From contig NC_016458.1 in the NCBI RefSeq assembly GCF_000226115.1, forward strand, positions 5,676,001 to 5,740,000: a stretch of 64,000 nt of DNA, given 5' to 3'. This stretch comes from Thermothielavioides terrestris NRRL 8126. Lineage: Eukaryota; Ascomycota; Sordariomycetes; Sordariales; Chaetomiaceae. A program made the translations under genes and the position numbers. Of this stretch, positions 21,726-33,050 are shown in pieces. The stretch's first letter is position 1. The number at the start of each line of letters is the position of its first letter. The notes under the pieces were generated by a model. The model saw nothing but the letters and a program-made list of their open reading frames with translations. It had not been told where the DNA came from and did not search any database.

Positions 21726-23650
21726 ATGGCCCCCTCCTCCCAAGGCACCGCCGGGCTTTCTGAAGCTGAAGATCAGACCGCCCTCCCCACCCCCCAATCG
21801 CCCGCCATGACCGCTGCCGACGACATCAACGAAGCCGACCTCGAGGCGGCCTTTTCAACCACGGCATCCACCCACGCCATCCTCAAGCCTCCGGCCAAAA
21901 CCAGCACCACCGCCATCCCCACCATCCACCCCAACCCCAATTCCTCACCCAACCCCGAAAATGGCCCCGAAGAAGAAAACACCGACCTCCCCACCTCGCT
22001 CGAGTCCCGCGCGCTGCACCGCGGCCTGGCCCAGCGCCACCTCTCCATGCTGGGCATCGCCGGCTCCATCGGCACGGGGCTGTTCCTGGGGCTGGGCGGC
22101 GCGGTGCAGGACGGGGGGCCGCTGGGCGCGCTGCTCGGCTACGCCGTCATCAGCCTGGTCGTCTGCGCCGTGCAGTTCGCCCTCGGCGAGGTCGCCGCGC
22201 TCATGCCCGTCACCGGCTCCTTCGTGCGCCACGCCGAGACCCTCGTCGACCCGGCTTGGGGCTTCGCCGTCGGCTGGAATTTGGTGTACGGGAACTTGCT
22301 GAGCATCCCGAGCGAGGCGACCGCCGTCGTGGTGCTCGTGAGGTTCTGGTGGGAGGATGTGCAGGCCGCCTGGGTGCTCGTGGTGTTTATAGTCTTGACG
22401 GTCGGGGTGGGCATGGCGTTTGTGCGGGTGTTTGGGGAGGTCGAGTTCGTGTTTGCGGCGGTCAAGATTGCCTTGGTGGTGTTTTTGATCCTGCTGGGCC
22501 TGGTGATCAACCTTGGCGGGGTGCCCGGCACGGAGAGGATCGGGTTTCGGTACTGGCGGGACCCGGGACCGTTTGTCGAGTACATCGCAACGGGGAGGTG
22601 GGGGGAGTTTCTGGGCTTCTGGGCGGTCATGACGGGGGCCGTGTTCTCGTTCGCGGGCGTCGAATCGCTGGCCATGGCGGCGGCGGAGACGCAGAACCCG
22701 CGCGAGGCGATCCCCCGAGCCTGCAAGCGCGTCTTTGCGCGCGTCGTCATCTTCTATTTGCTGGCCGTGCTGGTGGTCGGCATGCTCGTCCCGAGCAACG
22801 ACCCGCGGCTGGACGGGTCCGGCAGCTCGGTGGCGCAGAGTCCGTTCGTCATTGCCGCTTCGCAGGCGGGGATATCCGCCATCCCGTCCGTGGTCAACGC
22901 CGTCGTCATCACCTCGGCGTGGTCGGCGTCCAATCAGGCTCTGCTGGCCGGCACGCGAGTGCTGTACGGGCTGGCGCTTAAGGGGCAGGCCCCCAAGATC
23001 TTTCTGAGGACGACGAGCTGGGGCACGCCATATGTGTGTGTCCTGCTGTTTACCGCGTTCATGTTTCTGAGCTTCATGAGCCTCTCGGAGGCCGCCATCA
23101 CGGTGTTCTGGTGGCTGGTGTCGCTGACGGCCGCCGGAGTGCTCGTCTCGTGGTCGTCGATCCTGCTGAACCATATTCGGTTGCTGCAGGCGATGAAACG
23201 GCAAGGGCTTGACGTCAGCAGGCTGCCGTGGCATAACGGATGGACCAGTGAGTGGCTCTTGGGACTCAGACCCTTTCGAGCAGGGTTTAACTAACCTATA
23301 CCAGAATACTCGTCCTGGGCTGGATTTTGCATGTGCATCATCATTCTCCTGACCAGCGGCTTCAGCGTGTTTACCACAGGCAACTGGGACGCAGCGACGT
23401 TTGTCTCGGCATACCTGTAAGCCCCCGTTTCCAGGTCCCAATTTTAGGCCCCAGCTAACGCCGTGCTAGGGACATTCCCATCATGATTACAGCGTACCTA
23501 TTCTGGAAGTTCTTCCGCAAGACCAAGATCGTGTCTCTGGACAAGATCCCGCTAGAGGAGGCCTTGGCACGGGCAGAGGAATACTACCCAGAGCCGGCCG
23601 AGAGCAAAAAGAGAGGTTGGATACGGGCGATAAGCTGGATATGGGATTGA
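21726..23650 (+). CDS. Amino-acid permease (APC superfamily, YAT type)
   Basis: Three exons, 21726-23247, 23305-23416 and 23470-23650, give 604 residues. A Pro/Thr-rich cytosolic N-terminus of about 95 residues precedes the family opening LHRGLAQRHLSMLGIAGSIG followed by TGLFLGLGG, the first transmembrane helix of fungal amino-acid permeases. About 12 hydrophobic helices follow; ETQNPREAIPRAC and WSASNQALLAGTRVLYGLA are typical inner blocks. Splicing joins W-T-K-YSSWAGF and AY-L-DIPIMIT, and the protein ends SWIWD. It acts at the plasma membrane in proton-coupled amino-acid uptake; the substrate cannot be read from sequence. It runs tail to tail into the cyanamide hydratase gene, 89 bases away. 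Confidence 0.93.
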
Positions 23651-23739
23651 TAGAACTTATTACCTATATTAGAATCCGCCGCAAAGAGACACGGCAGATT
23701 TACAACTCCAACTCCCTCCCCCATCCCAACCGCTTCCAC

Positions 23740-24578
23740 TCAGTCATCCTCCCCCTCGCCCATCAACAGATTCCCCTCCACCGCATTGGCAAACACCTCC
23801 CCCGACGCCCCTCCCAGATGCGTCGAGTGCGCCCACGGCTTGAGCCTCACCTCCTCCCTCACCGTCGCCGCAAAGCACCGCCCCCACCCGTCCCGCGGAA
23901 ATGCCCGGTTCACGTCCGCCCTCGTCGCCTCGTGCACCAGGTACGGCCGCGCGCCGACGTTGTCGTACACGGTCGCCAGCTGGATCAGCTGGCCCAGCAG
24001 CGTGATGGTGCCCTGCGCGCCCAGGTCCTGGTGCCGGATGATGGCCTCGCACACGGCCTCCGCCTGCGCGGCGGGGGCGCCGTGCTCCGGCGAGGAGAGC
24101 AGGTGTAGCGCCGTGATGGCGCCGTGGAACTCGAAGGAGAGCAGCGTCGAGCGCAGGTGGTGCGGCGCCGTGCCGATGTCGTGCAGCAGCGCTGTCAGGG
24201 CGAGCGTGGAGGGCGAGAGCGTCTCTGCGTGCGAGGGGAATTGCGTCGTGAGGATTGCCGTTGCTGGGTTGGATGGGTGGTGTTAGGTTGGTTCGGGAAC
24301 TTTGGGGAAGGGGGGTAGGAGCATGGAAACGGGTGGTTTATTCATTTACCCCAGTAGAAGACGCGCATCGAGTGGTTGTACGTCTGCGGAGGGAGGTTCT
24401 CCCGGGCGTACTGTTGGACTTTGGCTACGATGGGGTCGTCGGAAGGGAAGTGGATGTCTTTGGCGAGGAGCGGGCTCGGCTTGTGCAGGTAGGGTCGGCC
24501 TTTGAAAATGGAGTTGGCGTCGGCGGGCACGGCGGTCCACCCGTGCTCGGCGATGGCATCCGTGGCATGAGAGGCCAT
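23740..24578 (-). CDS. Cyanamide hydratase-like HD-domain protein
   Basis: Two minus-strand exons, 24578-24350 and 24263-23740, give 250 residues. Metal-site residues are visible: His69 in YNHSMRVFYWG, His104-Asp105 in LLHDIGT, and later His in IIRHQDLG. The family includes fungal cyanamide hydratase, which adds water to cyanamide to make urea, and related proteins of unsure substrate. The intron (86 bases, donor GTAAAT, branch CTAAC) joins YWG to ATAILTTQF. The C-terminal block FPRDGWGRCFAATVREEV fits the family. If active, it would give urea as a nitrogen source; pairing with the convergent permease suggests but does not prove joint use. Family sure, reaction inferred. Confidence 0.88.
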
Positions 24579-26199
24579 GTTTGGTCACAGTCAAAGGTGA
24601 TTCTTCTTGGTTCGTCAATAGGATTTGGTTGTCCAGAGAGCCCGTACGCAAAATCTGGCTTCCGGATTGCGACGGATACTAACAGCTTTGAAAAATGGTC
24701 CTCTAAATACTGCAATTCGACTTTGAGTCATCTCTCTGTATTTCTAAGCTGGTTACGGTCTGTCCATAGAATGACGCCCAAGTTCGTCATGCTGACACTT
24801 GGCTTACTAAAGCCGTCCCCTATTCATCACTCTGCAGCAATTGTAGCCGGAGCCGTCCAATTTAGTGGCTTTAGAGCACTTCCGATGGGTTTCAGGTGAT
24901 GAGATTGAGAGACACAAATTGGCCTGGCAGAATCAATCTTTTCCTCGATGTGAAGCTGTTCTGGTGATGTTGCGCGATCCTTTGCCGAGCATCGAATTGG
25001 TCCAGTGTTTCCAGGTTGGGCAATGCTCGAGTCTGTTGGAGACCGCAATGCCACACATCAAGTTGGGGGCGGGGCTCGGTTCGTGACGGTCAAAGACTGG
25101 AAGACTGGCATCGGAGCGCCATCGGAATGGCAAAGGGCCAAAGGCCTGGTCGGGGTATTTGAGTCACCTTGCCGTGTGTAGTCGGAGGTCAGAAAGTGGG
25201 CCGACGAACCTGCTCACTCTCCTCCCTCTAATCAAGCTTCCTCGATGTTCTCATCCCCGTTGTCAACCCAGTTTGCATCGTTGCTCTGCCGGGCAGCTTG
25301 AATCCAGGTGTATGGGCTAATGTTTAGGTTTCAGGGTCATTTTCCTTCGGTTTCCAGCTCTTGGGCGGAATCGATGTTAACTACAGAATACGTGACCTTG
25401 ATCCCTCGACGGTTTGGCATCCAGCCAGGATTCCTCGTTTCCCACTCGATGTTCATCATTTTTCCTGCTGCCGTGACATTGCGGGCTGCTGTGAACTAGG
25501 TTCCCAGATTCAGATTACGCGAGACGATACGGGCCTTCTCGAAAGTGGAAGTAGAGATCAGGGCAGCGCTCGATCTTGGCGTGCAGTCCGTAACTACCTA
25601 GGTAGTTATTTGCAGATCGCTGTGGCGCATGTAAGCCTCAATCTTCCGTTGTGGATGGAGGCCAAGAAGAAGCACTACCTACGACATTAACGACTAGAGG
25701 TTATCCATCTTGGGGTGCGTTAGCTTGAGCTTGCCACAAATACGGATCACTGCAGTATGCAGTGTGCAAGTGATAGGTGAGCCAAAATAACCTTAAGCGA
25801 CTACCCCGAGTTCTGTGAGCTTGAGGTGGGTAGCCGAGGCTTCCGCCCTCACTCCCCGTGCATCGTGGCATTGACCGTCGTACCAGAGAGCTCATTTAGA
25901 CCGCTCATTGTTACACTATGTGTACCTTAATTTTAACCCCCTACTGCCAAGCACCACATGCCGCCCTTGGTGGACACCGCCCGACGTTGGCCCTTCATAG
26001 GTACCTATTTGGGAAGGTTGGAAAGGAGATTCAATGCAGCCAAGTGTCTCAGAGCGTCAGCTGCTTCCATTGGTGGGGAGATCCCTGGTCCGCCGAGTGG
26101 CGTATAAACTCCAGCCCTCTCGCGCTCCACGACGACTTGTCGAATCGCCTAAGTTTCCAAGGTCAAAGTTCTCACGGGTTGTCCGTTGTACCATCCGAG
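24579..26199. other. Long divergent intergenic region
   Basis: About 1.6 kb between cyanamide hydratase (-) and chitosanase (+). It contains a 16-base perfect palindrome (AACTACCTAGGTAGTT) near 25598-25613. Otherwise no gene or repeat is supported; it should hold both promoters. Confidence 0.5.
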
Positions 26200-27610
26200 A
26201 TGCGCAACCGCGTCCTCCTGCAGGCCCTACTAGGTGCCGCTGCCGTATCCGCCCGCGAAGTGCCCGCCACTATCCGGAGCTTCTACAACTCACTCGGGGC
26301 CGCAGGGAGCTGCTGTAACAAGCTAGCGACGGGCTTCTACGCCTCCGACGATGGCCCGGACAGTATGTGAATCAAACCCAGCGCCCGCACCCGGAAAACC
26401 CCCTCTCCCTCCCGGAGCTAACACGCCCGTCCCAGCCTTCTCCTACTGCGGCGACCACCTGAGCGACTACAACGTGGTCTATATCCAGGGCGTGGGCGGC
26501 GCGCTCGCAGATATGGACGTCGACTGCGACGGGGCGCAGCGCGCGGGCAGCGACGACGGGCGGTGCAACAGCAGCACCGACACGCAGGGCGAGACGGCGT
26601 TCCGGTCGACGGTGGCGGGCTACGGGAGGGGCATCGCCGACCTCGACCCGTTCGTGCACCCGTACGTCGTGTTCGGTAACGAAGGGTCCAAGCCGGGCTG
26701 GAAGACGTTCGATCCGCGCGCGTACGGCGTCGAGCCGTTGTCGGTCGTGGCGGTGGTCTGCGGTGACCAGTTGGTATGCGTCTTTCTCCCCCCTCCTCCT
26801 CCCTCCCCGGGGTTTGTCCGTCCTCTTCAATGGCCTCTTGTCGCTGGATCTTAAAGAGGTCCCGCCAAGACTAATTTCGGCCAATTGTCGGCAATGTTTT
26901 TACAGCGTCAGTACCCCGCCAAGACCGCCAAGGGGTTTGCACTATCGCCACGGGTTAGCCACGGGTTAGTTCGCCGGGGGTGCGGGGGGCGGCGCCAGCC
27001 CCCCGCTAGTTAGGGTAAGGGTTATGGTTAGGGTGAGGGTCAAGGTTAGGGTGCGGGTTAACTTCGTTTTCTTTTTTTTTCAATTTGGTTGAGGTTTTAC
27101 GAAGTTGCTGCTACGAGTCTTTGCAATTCTTCGTTGTTGATGTTGCTCGAAGTCGTGGCGACCCCGCTCCCTCGCGGCAATTTGTAAATACTTGTAAGCG
27201 GCAGGTTCCGAAATTAGTCTTGGCGGGACCTCTTTAAGAATAACCCTCTTGTCGTGTAAGTATGTCTCTAACATGCTACGATCGAAAACGAAAATCAGCT
27301 CTATGCCATCTGGGGCGACACCAACGGGGACGACGGCGCCAAGCCAATGGTAGGCGAGGCATCGATCGCCCTGGCGACGGCGTGCTTCGGTTCGTCCATG
27401 AGCGGCAACAATGGCCACGACGCCACCGACGTGCTGTACCTGGCCTTCGCCGGGTCAGAGGCCGTGCCGGGCGCCGACGGCGCCGCATGGGACGTGGGCT
27501 CGTTTGAGGAGTTCGAGGCGTCCATCGCCGCGCTGGGAGACAGGCTTGTGCAGCGGGTCGGCGGCCGCGCGGTGTCTGTCTCGGCAGCCAGGTCACGGGT
27601 GTCATCATGA
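26200..27610 (+). CDS. Secreted fungal chitosanase (GH75)
   Basis: Three exons, 26200-26362, 26436-26773 and 27299-27610, give 270 residues. A signal peptide (MRNRVLLQALLGAAAVSA) leads into the GH75 fold: IRSFYNSLGAAGSCCNKLAT, FYASDDGPDTFSYCGDH, MDVDCDG, HPYVVFGNEGSKPGW, FDPRAYGVEPLSVVAVVCGD, LYAIWGDTNGDDG, MVGEASIALATACFG, LYLAFAGSEAVPGADG. The enzyme cuts chitosan (deacetylated chitin) outside the cell, for feeding or wall remodelling. Intron 1 is ordinary (73 bases). Intron 2 is 525 bases because it contains a complete 387-base MITE; without it the intron would be about 138 bases. Both splice sites (GTATGC and TCAG) remain intact and the frame is continuous, so the gene is probably still expressed. 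Confidence 0.92.
26851..27237. mobile_element. TTAA-flanked MITE, copy 1 (inside intron)
   Basis: A 387-base element with perfect 30-base inverted ends (26851-26880 and 27208-27237), reading TTAAAGAGGTCCCGCCAAGA at the outer edge. Both copies in the window have TTAA at each end with different bases outside, so a TTAA target duplication as made by piggyBac transposases is the simplest reading; a TA duplication (Tc1/mariner) cannot be excluded because TTAA contains TA. Inside are degenerate telomere-like TTAGGG units (about 27008-27061), a GC palindrome (GGGGGGCGGCGCCAGCCCCC, near 26984) and an AACTTCGT/ACGAAGTT inverted pair. There is no transposase. Confidence 0.88.
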
Positions 27611-28545
27611 TGATCATGGTTGTGATGGTGCTGGTGCTGCTGCGAGGTGACTCTCTCCGCTGAACTGCACTAGTGTATCTGTGCGCCAAAGCGGCGTGCG
27701 TTGGACGTCTAATTGGTTTGTGCTGACGTGCATTGGCAACGTTGCTGAGAAGGCGATGGGTCCGGGGCGTTTTGGCTCCGGGATGGTGCTACAACTCTAC
27801 GTTGGAAATATGTCAGTGAGATGATGAGAGACAATTTGAAGTAGATACTCACAGGCATTTCCTCAAACTGGTGTCGTTGTAATCTCTCTCCTCGCAACAG
27901 ATGCGCTTTGAAAAGTAGGAACGCTGCTACGCGCTGTTCTCCAAAAAGCTCAGAGTGCAGTTGTTCAACTACCTGGGGTTCATGAGGAACGGTGATCCCA
28001 TACACGTTGCACCTGCCCGGGAGGGCGATTCAGACGAGCCACCCCGCGAAGGCGGGTGGGCAGGCAGGAGCCTTGGCTAACGCTAGGCTCGCATGCCCTC
28101 CTGAATGAAGGGGAGGGAAGCGGCTAACATGGGTGGTGGCTGGCACGCCGCCAAAGGTGCCCTACAATTAGAGTCGATGTATGGATTGTACGAGGGGGAG
28201 CTCCTCTTTTTGTCTGTATTCAGCTCGTAACAGCATATCCATTCACATATGCCGCAGTCATCTCACTGCGTGGCCCCACACCGGACGTTAAGCGCGAACA
28301 ACAACAACAACAACAAAGCACAACGCGACAGCAATAGTGAGGTCCATGTCCACAAAGCTAGATTCGCCACTGGGCCATGTATGTACCTAAATCCTCGGGC
28401 AAGGTTATCTTGCTTCCGATCCCCTCCCTTGCCCTCCTTAGATGATGATAGGTCCCGGATTGCGCTCCATCGCTTCCGTTCCCCGGCCTCCGTGGATTTC
28501 CCTAGCCCGACATCCTCCTACTCCAGCATATCCCTTGGGCTATGC
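27611..28545. other. Convergent 3' intergenic region
   Basis: Lies between chitosanase (+) and the small secreted peptide (-). A short AAC repeat occurs at about 28299-28316. No gene supported. Confidence 0.45.
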
Positions 28546-28914
28546 TTACGCGCACCAGCAGACGCCGTGGCAGCTATCCATGAAGTTGTTGTGGAAGCCG
28601 GTGGCGTCGCAGTAGGCACCGGCATTGGCGGCAGTGCACAGGTCGTAGAGGGCGGCCGACTTGCACTGGGGCGAGCCCCAGTTGGCCGCCGTCGAGAGGG
28701 TTCCCGGCTTCTGGCCGCCGTTGGTGGTGTTATCGGTCTCGCTATCGGCCACAGGCGCAGCGAGCGTCTGCGAGAGGAACAGCAGAGCGCCGGTGGCGAG
28801 AACGGCAAAGACCTGGCGCGATAGTTAGCATTCTTCTTCCTGGATCAAAACAAGACCGTGCCGTGGCTAAATAGAAAGAGGAGGAGGAGATGCCATGCTG
28901 AGACATGCCTTCAT
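28546..28914 (-). CDS. Small secreted cysteine-rich peptide, GC-AG intron
   Basis: The proposed model has a 6-base first exon (28914-28909, ATGAAG), a 96-base intron starting GCATGT and ending GCGCCAG after a CTAAC branch point, and a second exon 28812-28546, giving 90 residues. It reads MKVFAVLATGALLFLSQTLA, a textbook signal peptide, then a mature part of about 70 residues. Six cysteines lie near the C-terminus in the pattern C-X8-C-X8-C-X12-C-X3-C-X-C, ending CWCA. No ATG exists in frame in exon 2, so the GC donor is needed unless an unseen exon is used. Such peptides may be effectors, antimicrobials or signals; I do not assign one. Confidence 0.65.
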
Positions 28915-29612
28915 GTTGTCTGGAAGTGGGGAGTTATGCAGATCGCAGTGAGGGGTTGTGCAGATCGATTGAGGTCAGAGCTGTCGATCCTGGAATGGGC
29001 GATCGATGGTCGCTGTTCTTGGCTTTGTTTGGGAAAACTGAATGGGCGATCGATGGTCGTGGTTGTGGATGTGGTTTGTGAAAGTGAATTGGCGATTGGA
29101 GTTGTGTGTGCGATGGTCGCTTGTACTGCGTAGAATTTATAGAATGGAAGCAGGAAGGAGCAGCAGTTGGCAGGTGGCAGTGGTCAGTTGGTCGCTTTCG
29201 CTGCTCGATTCAATGGCCTTAACTGCAGGCACTTTCTCGCACAAAGGAATGCAAGGGGGAAATGGAACCTAGGTTGGCGTCTTCGTCTGATGACGCGCAT
29301 GCAAGTTATTAACGAGCGCGGTGAATGGGAGGGTCGCGACCCAAGCTCACTAGGGGAAACCGGGGAAGGAGCCAGAAATGGGATGAGAAAGGATCGCTCC
29401 TCGGAGGCTCGGGGGCGCAATGCTCAACCAGGGAAAGGGCGTGGGGATTCGGAGCGAGGGGAGGAAAGAACGAGCCCAGTGTCCCGGGACGTGGCTACTG
29501 TGGTACTAACTATGTCGTCCGGCCGATGCAGTGGAATGCAACGTGGAAATATGAGTTCCGTCGGGAATGACGGAGAAGTGTGGGTAACCTGGACACCGGG
29601 AATGGGTAGACG
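28915..29612. other. Promoter-side intergenic region
   Basis: The upstream region of the small secreted peptide gene. It contains several GCGATCGATGGTCG-like repeats between about 28990 and 29060. No gene supported. Confidence 0.45.
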
Positions 29613-29977
29613 TTAAAGAGGTCCCGCCAAGACTAATTTCGGCCAATTGTCGGCAATGTTTTTACAACGTTTTTACACAACCCCGATCGCCAAGGCGTTT
29701 GCTCTATCGCCAAGGGTTAGTTTGCCAAGGGCACGGGGGGCGGCGCCAGCCCCCCGCTGGTTAGGATTCTAGTTAAGGTTAGGGTGCGGGTCAAGGTTAG
29801 GGTGCGGGTTAACTTCGTTTTCTTTTCTTTCGATTTGGTTGAGGTTTTGCGAAGTTGTTGCTACGAGTCTTTGCGATTCTTCGTTGTCGATGTTGCTCGA
29901 AGTCGTCGTGGCCTTGGCGATTTGTAAATACTTGTAAGCGGTAGGTTCCGAAATTAGTCTTGGCGGGACCTCTTTAA
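29613..29977. mobile_element. TTAA-flanked MITE, copy 2
   Basis: A 365-base second copy of the element found in the chitosanase intron. It has the same perfect 30-base inverted ends (29613-29642 and 29948-29977), TTAA at both edges, the same GC palindrome and a reduced set of TTAGGG-like units (about 29777-29811). The two copies differ by small deletions and scattered substitutions in the middle while the ends are identical, as expected when a transposase recognises the ends. It lies in a gene-poor stretch and disturbs no recognisable gene. Confidence 0.88.
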
Positions 29978-32900
29978 CGACGACCCGGGAATGAGGGGCC
30001 GGGGTGAATTGGGGAACTGGGGTTCAAATGCGAGAGTTCCCGGCAATGATCTGCAAAAGGAGCAATAACAACACGCACGATGGAGAAGTTAACTAGTGTA
30101 AAAGGGGAAGCTCCGGACGGCCTTCGCCCAGGAGGCGGTTACACTGTCTGCTCGAGAAGGCCAAGCAGCAGAGGAGGACTTGAACAATCAAGTCGAGATC
30201 CAGAACATGCAATTACGCTTGGGACAATCACGATGCCCCCTACCTACCAAGCTATGTCCCATCCCAAGCTGGCTGCACTTCTGGTTTTAGAACGGCCTCG
30301 GTCTCTCTCCGGCGGGCTGAGCATGACACCTCCGGAAGCAAGAAACCAGAAATCAGCCGTGCAGGGTGTCATACTCCGTTCCCAATTTATCGAGCCCACG
30401 CGAAAAACTGATATGGCAGGCTGTAAGAGTCCAGGATCAGAGCCGGTTCCACCAATGAATTGCGGAACTCCGCAGCGTGGTTTCCTTCTCCGGTAGGCAC
30501 CTGTACACTAGTGAGTGGATAAAATTCATAGACTGCTGCCAGACACATGCCAAGGTACAGTAAGGAACACAGCTGGCCAGAGGAATCTCAAGCGGTTATC
30601 AGCTGCTTGCTGCCGGCATAACGGTTGCGTCGCCCCAACCTATGATGTGCCGGCCCGGAATTTGGACCACACAGGCACCTTCCGCGCGGCCGCCCAATAA
30701 CCGTTTCAAGTATAAAGTGGGAGGCCATTTATCCACATTCCACCCGCGGAACTCTAAACGAGCTCTCGTCCGGACTGCAATGCACACGTTGCTTCCCCGG
30801 CACCTCCCGGAACGTGCTTGGGTTCAAGGTCTTGGCTCTTTTCCTCTGGCATCCACAAGAAAGCCGCCATCCTGCCTCGGTTGCCGCGAAATTGATGGCC
30901 TCGCTGGTCATTCTGGGCTCTTGTTTGCCTCGAGCGAGCCAACGGGAGCACGACACCTTTTCTACCTATTCTTGCATGGAAACCAGGAAGCTAGTCATCC
31001 ATACCACTCGTCAGCCCTGCCCTCCAATTTTGTATATTAATTTAATTAACCTGGTCTCCGGACCTGCACATTTGCTGTCCCTTACAGCGAGCCGTCTCAG
31101 TCGAACTCGGCATTCTGTAGTGCCAACCGCCCTCCTGCTGCCGCTCTATTTATTCAATGCGCAGCATACGTGCAGAACCTCCTCCGACTCACATCAGCGA
31201 GCTTTTCAACTGAGAACGCGATGCTGTGGTCACGCCGCCCTACCAATTATCACCAGCGAGCCTACCGCTAAATGGCTTCCGACACCGTGCATAGGTGCTC
31301 ACCTGCAGCCGGGGGCACAAACGCAGTCATTCGCTTCTGGGTCTTTGTCGACAGCGGGTGCATGCCGCGGCTTCCACCGAGGGTTAATCAACGTTTAGCT
31401 GTACCGAGACGCACCCAGAGCTCATTCTTGCCATGGACCGCATCTCGCCCATACTATACAGCACACTGTTCACTAGGAGGGCATGATAGTGGAACTGGTA
31501 ATCTGGGGCCCAGACACATCCCGACCGCATTCACGATATGAGGGCGATGGATTGGGCGTGAGAACTATGAGCCAACAGCTAGTGAATACCGTCGTAACTC
31601 CACTGTAATGAACAGTCAGATCATCCTAGGTAGCCACGCCTACTGTTAGGTAATTGCGGCCGCCAACACCATGACCTTGCTAATCAACCTCCTACGGTCC
31701 GTCTGCGATGGAAACGGGTTGTCTTCCGACTAGACTTGATGGTCCTGTGTCCGCCGGGACAGAGACTGCCCAACACATGCAGCATCCGTTTTTTCGTGTT
31801 GAGGGTTGTGCGGGCCCTGACATATATTGTTCGAGACGGTGCTTGCGTATTGCACTGGTCCTCGACCCGACGTATACCCTCCAAGAACTCGGATAGCCCG
31901 GCCACTGAAGTTGAGGCATCCAGGTAACTAACTAACAGAGTCCTCCGTGTTTGCTTCATCTCTGGTCTCAAAGCGGAAGATGTCGAGCCGTGATCCATCA
32001 TTGTAAGGTCTAAACTAGTGTCGAGTCCATGTTAAGCCTGAGCCAGGCTGAGCGGTCGAGTCTCTTCATGTCGATCCAGGCCGCCCGCGAAAAGGGAAAC
32101 GCGCCCAATTGAGATCTACTTGCTGCGGGCCCAACACGGTCAACAGCCCAGGTGACCGTGGAGGAAGTCAGATGAGCCCCATGAGAGCGGAGGTAGGCAA
32201 CCCAGGTGACCACGCGAGGAAATCAGATGAGCCTCGTGAGAGCGGAAGCAGCGGCGGTGGATGAATCTGATCTGATGACGACTGAACAAAGAAGAAACGA
32301 ACACGCCAACGCTTGCAACTGGGGCTCAAGCCGGTGCCATCAAGTCACGCCCTCAGTTCACGCTCTCGTGACTCGTCCCCATCATCCGAAGTAGGTTGTT
32401 GGCAATACAACACGAGGCATGAACAACATACCTTCATCGGTATGCATGGCTACACAATTACACGGAAACAACTCCCTAGGTTTGATTCTCGGATGGATGG
32501 GACTCCCGTTAACCCATGGAAAAAGCGAACGCCAGGCCCGCCGCAGCCCCCCAGAAAAGAAGAACCGCCGCGGGCCCCGAGCTGGTAAAGACCGCAAAAA
32601 CTCCGCTGACTCACTCACCCATGCCTCTGACTGCTACACAACACTCATATTCGTCAAGGTGAAGTGCATGTGAGTAGGGTATCAACACACCATGGATCGC
32701 CCCAAGCCTCGGCATATATCTCGGTGTGGGCAAAGCAAACAACAAACCATGCTGTATCACCAAATCCCTTTCCCAATAATTACGTACATACAAACATGGA
32801 TATTCTACCTCACCATCCAGCGGGCACGGCCGTGCTACAACACCGCAGCTGTGCTCCGCTGACCAACCCATTCTAATCGTGATCCGTGGCAATGGCACAG

Positions 32901-33050
32901 GCCAGGCTACCAACAAAGAGACCCCTCATCCGGTAGATACCCAACTCCCACCCAGCACCCATCCCCCTCGGCTTCTCGCTCTCTGTTTACGTGGGTCGCG
33001 TGCTAGCTTACGGCCGTTTCCCAAACCAACTCCACTCACGCCACTCGGCC
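29978..33050. other. Gene-poor region of 3 kb
   Basis: Scattered open frames (the largest 194 codons at 30814-31398) have atypical composition and no family resemblance. An imperfect tandem duplication of about 52 bases, spaced 54, lies at 32147-32251. The last bases are the 3' region of the NUP170 gene. I see no RNA gene. Confidence 0.5.

Noticed and set aside
21945..23441. Minus-strand open frame of 498 codons
   Set aside because: Lies exactly opposite the permease exon; His/Arg/Asp-rich shadow of a GC-rich gene.
30080..30496. Plus-strand open frame of 138 codons
   Set aside because: No leader, domain or conserved motif visible; composition not protein-like.
30814..31398. Plus-strand open frame of 194 codons in the gene-poor region
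   Set aside because: Composition like random translation (many Ser/Cys/His/Leu), no domain, no splice pattern, start context poor.
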